DNA of 64,000 bases from an uncultured Bryobacterales bacterium (GTDB lineage Bacteria > Acidobacteriota > Terriglobia > Bryobacterales > UBA6623), in contig CATOTH010000005.1 of the NCBI GenBank assembly GCA_951813065.1, positions 1-64,000 of the forward strand, in the 5' to 3' direction. Shown here piece after piece: positions 54,812 to 63,900 of this stretch; the first letter of the stretch is position 1, and each line of letters starts with the position of its first letter. Below the pieces are notes generated by a model, which ran no database searches, was not told where the DNA came from, and saw nothing but the letters and a program-made list of their open reading frames with translations. The translations under genes were made by a program, and so were the position numbers.

Positions 54812-55290
54812 GTGGATTTCGAGCCGTTCCGCCAAGCGCCGAGCCTGCGCAGACGCGAACGTCGCGTAGAGCGACTCGATCCCGTGCGTGTTCAGATTGT
54901 CCATGACCAATACCACCCGCTCGGCCTGCCGGTAGCGTGTCTCCAGCATGCCTGCGATCCACAGCGCCCAGTCCCGCCGCGTGCACCGCTCGCCGGCCTC
55001 GACATGCCGCTGACCGCTCAGCGGCTCCCCTTCCAAGAAAAGCCGCACCACGCCGTTGCGCTTGTATTCGTGCTCCACTCGCGCCGGATGGCCCGCTGTC
55101 GTCGGCAGCGGTTGGCGCACCTCGCCGATCAGCTGCTTGTTCGTTTCGTCCATGCAGACCACGGGCCGCATTGGATCATGCGGGCGGGCATACACCTCCA
55201 GGACATCTTCCATGCAGCCCACATCGGCAGCGCTGGCCTTTGGCGGGATCCTCCAGTACTGCTTCAGGTGAGGCTGCAATTCGTTTTTCT
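54812..55290 (-). pseudogene. middle part of the split IS630 transposase gene
   Basis: The frame KKNELQPHLKQYWRIPPKAS, VVCMDETNKQL, VVLVMDNLNTHGIESLYATF carries the first two DDE aspartates. It ends at the IS21 insertion after LAERLEIH. It begins in a frame -1 to the upstream transposase ORF, at an AAAAA run near 55283-55287. The same layout occurs in copy A. Confidence 0.85.
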
Positions 55291-55731
55291 TAGCGTCCGC
55301 TGGATCGTCATCAGCGACACGGACTCGGCCCAGCCCAGTTCGACCACCTTGTCGGCCAGCAGGCGCAGCGTCCAGCGCTCGCGCCCGTCCGGGGCCTCCG
55401 AACAGGCCAGCGCCACCAAACGTGCCTGCAAGGCCGCATCGAAGACCGCCTTGCGCGGCGGTCGCTCGCGCGGCTTGCGTTCCAAGGCCGCATCCAGCCC
55501 CTGCTCGACGAACCGCTGCTTCAGGCGCTCGAGCGTGCGCGCGGAAACCCCCAGAGCCTCCGAGACGCGCGCTACGGGCCAGCCGGGGCCATCTGCTCCA
55601 CGGTCGCACAGCAACAAGGCCCGGGCGTACAGGAAGCGCTTGCCGGTGGTCTTGGTGGCGGCCCGGGTCAAGGCCGCCAATTGCTCGCATTCCTCCGGCG
55701 TGAGTGTGACGCGATAGCGTGGTGCAGCCAT
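55264..55731 (-). CDS. IS630 transposase N-terminal frame (helix-turn-helix domains)
   Basis: The 155-residue frame starts MAAPRYRVTLTPEECEQLAA and contains winged-helix segments VSEALGVSARTLERLKQRFV and LRLLADKVVELGWAESVSLM. It stops after TNCSLT. The DDE half continues in the -1 frame, overlapping by ~27 bases. A programmed -1 slip on the A run would join both halves, as known for some IS630-family members. The second half is now interrupted, so the product is only the DNA-binding part. Confidence 0.8.
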   Translation of the reverse strand: MAAPRYRVTLTPEECEQLAALTRAATKTTGKRFLYARALLLCDRGADGPGWPVARVSEALGVSARTLERLKQRFVEQGLDAALERKPRERPPRKAVFDAALQARLVALACSEAPDGRERWTLRLLADKVVELGWAESVSLMTIQRTLRKTNCSLT

Positions 55732-55797
55732 AAGAACCCCTCCTTCGAGTTCTCTTCCAGCATACACTATATGCGACAAATTAAGCAATATGTTATA

Positions 55798-58746
55798 CTA
55801 GTTTGAGGGGGCGGCCGTGATTGGATCGTAGCCCGAGCCAACCAGCAGTCGGCCACCCTGCACCTGCACCACCTTGATGTATGCGGTCTTGGGCTCGACC
55901 TCTCCCGTCACCGGATTGGTGAAGTTGTAGTACCAGAAACCGCCTCCAAAATCCCCGGCGGCCGCAATCGCGTCCCGCCCGTCGAACAACAGTTCCGGGA
56001 TCCGTCCGGAAGCGGCAAAGCTGCTCTCGCTGCCGCTGAACTCGACTACGCCTGTCTCCGCGTTTACCCCGAAGACGTAGATCGAGCCGTGCTTCCAGCG
56101 CGGGTCGCTCGACAACACCGGCGCCGCGAAGTACCCCGACCTCTCCACCATCAGCGCCGCGCAGTGCACGAATTCCTGCAGCCGCGTGTCGCTCGGGTCA
56201 GCCTCCAGGGCGGCCGCGTTGACTAGCCCCGCCTCGCACGTCCCTGGCAGGTCCGGCGAGTAGTACCCCGCCCCGATCGCCGCCCGATCACCGTTCCAGT
56301 CGATCGTCTTCACGTACGAACTCTTCGGCTGCTCAAGCCCCGTCGCCGGGTTGTTGAACGCGTAGTAGATCCAGCCCTCGTCCACCAGCTCCAGCAGCCG
56401 GTGCAGCTCGAAGAAATAGTCCGTCCCGAAACCGTCGATCGACGTCCCCCAGACCGACCCCTCCCGCGACGGGTCCGGCGGGAAGACGTATGTCAGCGAA
56501 TCCTCACCGGACGGCTGCAAACTGTCCACGAAAACGTAGACCTGCCCCTGCTTCCAGCGCTCGTCCTCGTTGAACGCCCGCCGCGCCTCCGCCTCGCCGT
56601 GCTCCTGGGCGTATTCCGCCGCGCACTGCACAAACCCCTGCATCTCTTCCCGCGTGCGGATCGCTCCCGCCGTCACGTAGTATTCGGAGCAACTCCCAGT
56701 CCCGGGTTCCCCTTCCAGTACGAAATAGCCTGCCCCGACCAGTAGCGGCACGCCCTGTGACACCACCCGCTTCAGCAAGCTCACCTTTGGCTGGCTCCTG
56801 CCCGCCAGCGGGTTGAACGATCGGTAATACATGAAGGCCTCCCCGAACGTGCCCCCCACGTCGACCATGTCCCGGCCACCGAACTGGTCGTCGGAACTGC
56901 CCCGGCCGCCCCACTCGTGCAGCGCCTGCCCATTCACCCGTACCTGGCGCCCCGAGATCACCTGGTTGCCTTGCATGTCCAGTACGAACGCGTAGCTCGA
57001 TCCGCTGCTCCAGCGCGGGTACGTCTCCAGCGCGTGCTTGGCCATGTACCCCTGCGATTCCACCAGCTGCGCAGCGCAGCGCACGAACGTCTGCAGCGTC
57101 TCCGGACTCGGGTCCGCTTCCAACACTGCCGCGCTCACTTCGTCGTCGTTGCACGTCGCCGGCAGGTCCAGCTCATAGATTCCTGCCCCGATCACCGCCG
57201 GGTCCCCGTCCCAGTCAATCTCAATCACGTACGAGGCCTTCGGCACTTTGCGACCCGTCGCCGGGTTCGGGAACGAGTAGTAGAGCCAGCCCGAGTCGAC
57301 CACCTGCATCATGCGGTAGGCCTCGTAGAAGAGGTCGGTGCCGAAATCGTCGATCGACTCGCCCCACACCTGGCCCTCCCGGGAGGGGTCGGGCGGGTAA
57401 ACGTGTGTCATCGAGTTCTCCCCGGACTCCGCGATCCCGTCGACGAAGACATACGTGGGGCCCTGCTTCCAGCGGTCGTCCTCGTTGAATGCCCGGCGCG
57501 CCTCGGCCGTGCCGTGCTCGGCCAAGTACGCCGCCGCGCACTCGACGAACGCCCGGATGTCACCCTGCGTGTTGACGGCGCTGGCAACAATGCTGTGATC
57601 GGGGCAGCCTTGCGTCCAGATCGTACCGCTCTCTTCTTGGTATATTCCCGCGCCGACGATGGCCGTGTTCTCGAACTCTCCCAAAAGGGGGTGCTCGTAC
57701 TTGAAGGTATGTTCGCGGGCAAATGCCACCTTGGGAATGTCCGCGCTGTCGCTGTCGTCGTCGGGGTTGTCGAAGTGGTATTCGACGAAGGCGCCCGGAG
57801 GGTTCTCGGTCGCCGCGGCAATAATTTTGGGCAGAATCAGTTCTCCCGTGACCGCGTCCCTGAGCGTGTCTGTAGGGATCTGGAGTTCGAACCGGTTCGG
57901 GAATGCCCCGTGAAAGAGCGTGTACCCGGTCCGGTCCATGACGAAGAGGTAGACAGGTCCCGCCCTCCAGGGTCCGTTCTCGTCCCTCAATTCGCCCCTC
58001 AGTGCTGTGGACGCGTTAAAGGTTTCGGCCTGGAAAAGGTCGTCGAGGCGGCGGATCGCCCCGTTCACAAATGCCTTCAGCGTGGCACGGTCCACGACCT
58101 CGCTTGCCGTGGTGTGCGGGACATGATCCGATTCAACGACTTCCTCGATCAGGTGAGCCTCCTGCAGGTCGAGACCGGCCACCAGAACGAAAGGGCCATA
58201 CAGTGCGGCATAGCCGCCGATTCCCGGCACGGGGCCACCGACAGCCGGATCGCTCACAGCACCCGCAAGGATGGCTCCGGCAACACCGGGATCGACGAGC
58301 CTACCTCCAAGTCCCATATCCGTCGCGTGAAAGGTCACTCGCATGTCGATCGGAGCCTGGGGATTGGCAAAAACTTCCGGGTTGACAGACATGGTGACCG
58401 GATAGATGCCGCCGGATCGCCAATCCTCCCCTTCCTGGCGCATCAGGCACGAGCCGTACGCGAGCTCGAACTGGGTGCTCCAGCCCGCCACGTAGTCCCG
58501 TGCCGCTACCGCGAAGCTCTGCAGATTCTCGGGCGTCGGATTCGCCGCCACCTCACCAGCCGTTACGTGGGGGCTTGAGAGATGATTCTCGGCAAGGCCT
58601 TCCGGGACCGGACAGGTCGCAGGCCCGCCCTCGCTCGGATGGTTAGCCACGGCGGATGTGGCAAACAGCAACAGGCCGAACAGTCCCGATACAAGCCGCC
58701 GGGGCGGCCGGGCATTGGAGTGTTTGGCGCGGAAGAAGTTGGACAT
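55798..58746 (-). CDS. secreted six-unit Cache-type protein
   Basis: The ATG at 58746 (MSNFFRAKHS) follows AAGGGAACG, giving 982 residues with a signal peptide (LVSGLFGLLLFATSAVA). Two divergent N-terminal Cache-like units come first, about 50-215 and 216-370; both carry WRxGxxYxxxM. Four canonical units in A-B-A-B order follow from about residue 375. These have C-x21-C or C-x24-C pairs, WKQGPTYVFVDGI, PPDPSREG, GWLYYSFPNPATG, and KRVVSQGVPLLVGAGYF. The last unit ends 7 residues before the stop. That stop codon sits at the TA where IS630 copy B is inserted. No membrane anchor or output domain is present. The ligand is unknown. Confidence 0.86.
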   Translation of the reverse strand: MSNFFRAKHSNARPPRRLVSGLFGLLLFATSAVANHPSEGGPATCPVPEGLAENHLSSPHVTAGEVAANPTPENLQSFAVAARDYVAGWSTQFELAYGSCLMRQEGEDWRSGGIYPVTMSVNPEVFANPQAPIDMRVTFHATDMGLGGRLVDPGVAGAILAGAVSDPAVGGPVPGIGGYAALYGPFVLVAGLDLQEAHLIEEVVESDHVPHTTASEVVDRATLKAFVNGAIRRLDDLFQAETFNASTALRGELRDENGPWRAGPVYLFVMDRTGYTLFHGAFPNRFELQIPTDTLRDAVTGELILPKIIAAATENPPGAFVEYHFDNPDDDSDSADIPKVAFAREHTFKYEHPLLGEFENTAIVGAGIYQEESGTIWTQGCPDHSIVASAVNTQGDIRAFVECAAAYLAEHGTAEARRAFNEDDRWKQGPTYVFVDGIAESGENSMTHVYPPDPSREGQVWGESIDDFGTDLFYEAYRMMQVVDSGWLYYSFPNPATGRKVPKASYVIEIDWDGDPAVIGAGIYELDLPATCNDDEVSAAVLEADPSPETLQTFVRCAAQLVESQGYMAKHALETYPRWSSGSSYAFVLDMQGNQVISGRQVRVNGQALHEWGGRGSSDDQFGGRDMVDVGGTFGEAFMYYRSFNPLAGRSQPKVSLLKRVVSQGVPLLVGAGYFVLEGEPGTGSCSEYYVTAGAIRTREEMQGFVQCAAEYAQEHGEAEARRAFNEDERWKQGQVYVFVDSLQPSGEDSLTYVFPPDPSREGSVWGTSIDGFGTDYFFELHRLLELVDEGWIYYAFNNPATGLEQPKSSYVKTIDWNGDRAAIGAGYYSPDLPGTCEAGLVNAAALEADPSDTRLQEFVHCAALMVERSGYFAAPVLSSDPRWKHGSIYVFGVNAETGVVEFSGSESSFAASGRIPELLFDGRDAIAAAGDFGGGFWYYNFTNPVTGEVEPKTAYIKVVQVQGGRLLVGSGYDPITAAPSN

Positions 58747-58809
58747 GATATCGTTCCCTTGGCAGGCAATTATAGCTGTAGTGATCCCGGAAGCTGAACG
58801 GCTAGCCAA

Positions 58810-59265
58810 GTACTGTTAACTTCGCGTCGGTCTTCGGGAATGGATCAGTGGAATCCATGTATCGAGGCCACCGATTCCCGCCGATGATCATCGGTCATGC
58901 CGCTTGCCTTTCGGCGCGAGCCTGCGCAAGATCCAGGGGTTCCTCGTTCGTCACCTTGAGAACCGTGATTTGACACTGGGAAGTGAGTGCCCAGCGCTAG
59001 GACACAAGCGGTCGTGCCATCTTGAATCGAATGGGCAAGATGTCGGCGACGATTCATGACGAAGGGGCCAGGCCCGGTAGATGCGAAATGAGGTAGTTAA
59101 CAGTTTGCTCGCCAATTCCGGATTCATGGAAAAACGGGCTGCACGGGCGATGCGAAATCCTGTCGTGGTCGATGATCATTCGAGGTCGGATAGGTTGGCG
59201 CAGACCACGATCCGGCGAGTCGAGTGCGGTGGACAACCTGGGCGCATACCAGGTTGTCCATGCCT
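58810..59265. other. intergenic region between Cache and PQQ-propeller genes
   Basis: About 450 bp with only short frames. On the minus strand a segment QITVLKVTNEEPLDLAQARA ends in a stop near 58900. It might be the tail of a small lost gene, but no family is recognised. Confidence 0.35.
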
Positions 59266-60477
59266 TTACGGGGACTTGACGTTGTAGGCGTAGAGACGGT
59301 CTTGGTCGCGCAGGTACAGCGTGCCGTCCGCTATGACCGGAAGCGTCCAGGTCGGGTAGGCACCAACAGTGCCAATCTCGAAGCGCGAGATTTCTCGGTA
59401 CTCACCGGGATCGGGTTCCACGAGACCGACCACGCCGTCATCGGAAAGGATATAGAGCCGTCCGTCCGCAAGGATCATCTGCCCCTTCCCGACGGAACGA
59501 TCCTGCCATGTCACCTCGCCCGTCTCGAAATTCATCGCGGTGAGAATCCGGCCGGAGAATCCATACAGGTGGTCATCAAGCAGCACCGAGCTGCTGTAGT
59601 GGTTCTTCATGTCCTGACTGAAGTAGACCTCGGAAGCGGTCGTGGAGCCACCAGCGCTTTCCAGTCGAAGCAGTGCGCAGCCTGTGCCGTAGGCGGAGGA
59701 GAAGAAGACCAGGTTGTCGCGCACAATCGGTGTGGCGACGTTGGCAGTCTTGTTGCTCACTGGAGTGTAGCGCCAGAGCAGTTCGCCGTTCTTGGCCAGG
59801 ACGCCGACCGCTGCTTCCCCCGTGAAGACAACATACTGGCGCACTCCGCCAATGTCGGCAGCCACGGCGGAGGAATAGCCGGCCTCGTCGCTTTGCGTCT
59901 TCCACAATTCCTTGCCCGTCGCCTTGTCCAGCGCGACGATGGAGGCACCGGGACCTCCAGCGTTGACGATGAGCTGGTCCCCATCGATCAGGGGGGACTC
60001 GCTCATGCCCCAGTTGATGTTCCTGCCCCGATATGTCTTGAGCAGGTGTCTCTCCCAGATCTTGGCGCCGGTTGCGGCATCCGCGCTGATGAGGTTTCCA
60101 TCCCCGCCGAGCGCGTAGACCCGGCCACCGTCGACTGTGGGGGTGCCCCGGGGACCGTCCCCGCGCCGATTGGAAAACGGCTTGCCGTGCTCGATTTCCC
60201 ATTTGATCTCCCCAGTTTCGGCATCGAGTGCGATCAAGAACTGCTTGCCGTCCTTGGCGCCCTGGGTGAAGAGGGTGCCGTTGGCCACAGCGACGGAGGA
60301 GTATCCGGCTCCGAGCGACTCGATCATCCAGGTCCGCTCGGGTCCCGATTTGGGCCAGGCGGCAAGCAATCCGGATTCGGGCGACTTGCCGTCGCGGCTC
60401 GGGCCGCGCCATTGATTCCACTCCGCCGAGGCGAGCGGTAGGAGGGCGATGGACAAGAGGAAACTGGCTGTACGCAT
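59266..60477 (-). CDS. exported PQQ-like beta-propeller protein
   Basis: The start at 60477 gives a signal peptide (RTASFLLSIALLPLASA) followed by WNQWRGPSRDGKSPES, the usual opening of this protein group. Repeated blades read LIALDAETGEIKWEIEHGKP, VYALGGDGNLISADAATGAK and IVALDKATGKELWKTQSDEA. These are the W-docking motifs of a PQQ/BamB-like eight-bladed propeller. No cytochrome domain is seen. Such proteins occur widely in soil and marine glycan degraders with unknown function. A dehydrogenase role is possible but not supported by specific residues. Confidence 0.82.
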   Translation of the reverse strand: MRTASFLLSIALLPLASAEWNQWRGPSRDGKSPESGLLAAWPKSGPERTWMIESLGAGYSSVAVANGTLFTQGAKDGKQFLIALDAETGEIKWEIEHGKPFSNRRGDGPRGTPTVDGGRVYALGGDGNLISADAATGAKIWERHLLKTYRGRNINWGMSESPLIDGDQLIVNAGGPGASIVALDKATGKELWKTQSDEAGYSSAVAADIGGVRQYVVFTGEAAVGVLAKNGELLWRYTPVSNKTANVATPIVRDNLVFFSSAYGTGCALLRLESAGGSTTASEVYFSQDMKNHYSSSVLLDDHLYGFSGRILTAMNFETGEVTWQDRSVGKGQMILADGRLYILSDDGVVGLVEPDPGEYREISRFEIGTVGAYPTWTLPVIADGTLYLRDQDRLYAYNVKSP

Positions 60478-60943
60478 GGAACTTGGGAACTTACTCAGTG
60501 TGCCAATGAGATCGGCGCGCGACGGGTACGGGGGATCGCCTGACATTATGGCAAGGCGCCACTGCGAACGGAAACCTTGTAAGGGCCGATTCGCAATGAA
60601 AACCACCGCAGTGCCTTTGGAGTCGGGAATTGGCTGGGAAAGTGCCCCTTCCTTGCGAGCGAATCGGCCTGCAGGCCGACGACGGACGCCGATAACCGGC
60701 GAGCCGTCACCCCGGCGCCGCTGGTGGGCTGGCCCGGGGTCGCTCCACGAAACACTGGACCGTTTCACAGACACCCGGTCGATAGCGCTCGATTCTGGAC
60801 GCACGCGTTACGCTCCCTCGGCGTGACCGTCCGCTCAACGCTCACCTGCGCGAGGTGTCGGGCCAGATTTGCCTGCGGTTCAGACACCTTCGCCATCCCT
60901 GACCTGAACGCATCGACAGTGTTGCGGCGCGTGGCCGCCACGC
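60478..60943. other. intergenic region before the PQQ gene, no gene seen
   Basis: No recognisable coding sequence. It lies between the end of the TonB receptor gene and the start of the PQQ-propeller gene, both read leftwards. Confidence 0.4.
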
Positions 60944-63900
60944 CTACCACACGAGCTTCATGCCGAGCTGCAGATTGCGCGGCGTATCAGCACTGGTGAT
61001 CCGGCCGAAGGCGCTGGTGCCGACGACATTGCCCGCTTGGCCGAAGCGCGGAGTGTTCGTGAAGTGGAACGACTCGAGGCGGAACTGCAGGCCCACGTCC
61101 TCACTGATCCTGAAGTTCTTCAACAGCGAGAAGTCCCAGTTGAAGAAGCCCCGCTGGTGCATGGTGTTGCGACCCAGGTTCCCAATTTCGAAGCGGTTGT
61201 TGGGCGTGAAGGCGCTGGTATCGAAGTCCTCCTGCAGGGTGCGGTTGCCTCCATAGGGATCCCGCCCGTCGGTGTTTGGCCGGTTGACGACGGTGCTGCC
61301 CGAGCTGTTGGCGGGATTCCCGTTCACCGTCAGGCTGTAGGGGCGGCCGCTGGCCGCGGTCACGATGCTCCCGACGCTCCAGCCGCCCGCGATCGCGTTG
61401 AGAACGGGGTTCCAGCCGGACCCGAAGCTGCGGCCCCTGCCCCACGGAAGGTCCCACAGCCCGCTCAGGACGAAGCGGTGTGGCACGTGCTGGTTGTCCA
61501 AAGCCCTCTCGAGGTCGAGCCGACGCAGGTCCTGGTACCCGCAACCGCTCGTATTGCCCGCCGCAGAAGCGCCGCAAGTGTCGCCCATCGTCTTGGACCA
61601 CGTGTAGGAGGTCAGCAGCGTGTAACCGCCGGAGAACCGCTTCTCCATCTTGGTGACGAGCGCATGGTAGTCCGAGGTGCCATTCTGTCGGTACCCGATT
61701 ATCGGGCCCAGCGGCGAGGTGACGATACCCGTGCCGGTGATCTCGGCCGACTTGTAGCGCCGCTTCTCGTTGATGCCCCCCGGGCCCGGCGGCGAGAAGT
61801 TCACGCCGTAGCGGCGGAGCAGGTGCCTTCCGACAGAACCGGAATAGCCGACCTCGAACATCCAGTCCTGACCAAGCTCCCGCTGGATGTTGACGTTCCA
61901 CTGCTGGGCGTTGCCCAGATCGGGGTCGGTCTCGTACGAGACGAACTGAACACCGGTCGCGTTCTCCAGTTCCAGGGACCCCGCCGGCGGGCCGCCCCGC
62001 AGGAAGACCGCAGGCCTCGTCGCGCTGGAATTCATGTCAACGATGTAGGCGTTGGGCGGATTGCCGATGAGATACTGCGCATCGCCGAACGGCTCCATGT
62101 AGGTGAAGTACAGGCCCCAGCCCGCGCGCAACACGGTCTTGTCGTCGACCTTGTACGCGAAGCCGAGCCGCGGCATGAAGTTGTTCGGATCGGCCTTGTA
62201 CCCGGCACGGTCGAAGTTGGAAGTCCCCCGGGACCCGGCCGGAACCAGTACGGGGTTTTCGGGGTCTGTGGTGATGTCGAAGTTGGCCATCCGGTCCCGG
62301 ATGTCTGTCCACGGAAGCAACAGCTCGTAGCGGATGCCCAGGTTCAATGTCAGGCGCGAGGTGACCTTCCAGTCGTCCTGGACATAGCCTGCGTACAGCG
62401 TCTGGCGGAGATCCACCAGCAAGGGCTTCGAGAATATGTAGCGGTTGGCCCAGCCCAGCAGCATGTCCGCCTGCCCGTCGGTGGTGTACCGGGCGTTGAA
62501 CGAATACTGGCCGATCTGGCGGGAGATGTTGAAGATGTTGTTCTGCGACCGGATCAGGTTCCCCCCGACCTTGACAGTGTGCTTGCCCTTGGTCCAGGTC
62601 AGATCGCCCACGATCTGGCGGTTCTGGGAATTCCGGTCTACGGGGTTGAAGGACCCCACGCCGACATTGCGATACCCGCTGACGCTCATGAGCGAGAAGC
62701 TGCCGAGGGTCGCTGCGGGAGGACCATGAATGCCGTAGGCATCATTGAGACTGAACACCCCAAGCTCCTCAGCCAGCGCCATGGCGTCGGCCACGTTGTC
62801 CCGCTTGAACAGCGCGAAATTCCAAACGCCCCGGATCGACATGATCAGGTTGGGCGACCAGATGTGGTTCCATCCGGCACCGGTGTTGTTGCCCTCCACC
62901 AACTGGTCGTTGCCGCCGCCGAAAGCGGGTGCCGGCAGGGACAGGGCGGCTGGCCTGACGAAGTCGTGCCAGCTGTAACGCCAGTACATGTTGTCCCGGC
63001 TGGTGATGTTCACATCGGCACGAACGTCCCACTTCTTGACGTCCTCGTTCCGGGGCGACTGGTTGACGAAGTTCGCCGCGAGATCCGCATTCTGCGGATT
63101 CGGATACAGGTTGATCATGGTGTGCCCGACCGAGTCAAAACGGCTCATCGGAATCTGGTTTGCCGGGAACGGCTGGCCCGTGAGAGGATCCATGATCGCC
63201 TTGTTGCGCTGCGTCAGCAGGTCTGAGAAATCGCCGCTGCGCATCCCGGCGGTCGGAATCGTGGACGTGATCGTGCTGGTCTCGCGGATGTCGGTCCACT
63301 CGGCGTCCCCGAACCAGAAGACCTTGTTGCGCCAATCGACCACTTTCGGAATGTAGAGCGGGCCTCCCAGGGACCAGCCGTACTGGTTGCGGCGGAATTT
63401 CGGTTTCGGACGGTCGGCAGGATCGAAGAAGTTCTTCGCATCCATCGCCTCGTTGCGCAGGAAGTGAAACGCAGTGCCATGGAGCTGATTCGTGCCTGAC
63501 TTCGTGGTCAAGTTGATCACCGCTCCCATGGCGCGACCGAACTCGGCGGCGTAGGCGTTGGTCTGGACCTTGAACTCCTGGATCGCATCAATGGACGGCT
63601 GGACCATCTCGGAGCGGCGCTGCGCTCCGGCCAGTTCGACACCGTTGTTGTCCACACCGTCCAGGAGGAAATTGTTCTGTGTCGTCCTCTGGCCACCGAC
63701 GCTGAACCCTCCGAACCGACCGCCGACCGGCTGTACCGTTCCGGCCGAGAGCAGCGCCAGCTGATTGTAGTTGCGGCCGTTGAGCGGCATGTCCACAATG
63801 CGCTGGTTTTCGATCACCTGCCCCTGGCTGGCCTCGACGGTGTTCAACTGGAGCACGTCAGCAGTGACCTCGATCTGCTCGGTGATGGTGCCGACATCCA

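Larger units (their letters stand above)
51434..55798 (-). mobile_element. IS630-type element, copy B, split by an IS21-type element
   Basis: Ends GTACACAATATCACTTAATC (51434) and, on the other strand, GTATAACATATTGCTTAATT (from 55798) are imperfect inverted repeats. They are flanked by TA at 51432-51433 and 55799-55800, the TA duplication expected of IS630. The transposase is read leftwards from 55731 but is interrupted at 54811/51679 by the IS21-type element. The left remnant (51448-51678) holds the last catalytic Glu region (NMAENELSAL) and the stop. The right end lies exactly at the stop codon of the Cache gene at 55798. Confidence 0.9.

Noticed and set aside
51673..54817. Possibility that the zinc-ribbon gene and palindromes are chromosomal rather than part of the IS
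   Set aside because: The GTGGAT target duplication and terminal repeats enclose them, so they belong to the element.
56917..58578. 553-codon open frame antisense to the six-unit Cache gene
   Set aside because: Opposite-strand shadow with no recognisable domains; the minus-strand product has a signal peptide and clear Cache units.
59224..60441. 405-codon frame opposite the PQQ-propeller gene
   Set aside because: No family resemblance; propeller blade motifs are on the minus strand.
61037..63226. 729-codon open frame antisense to the TonB receptor
   Set aside because: Low-complexity Val/Arg/Pro product; the minus strand encodes an unmistakable TonB-dependent receptor.
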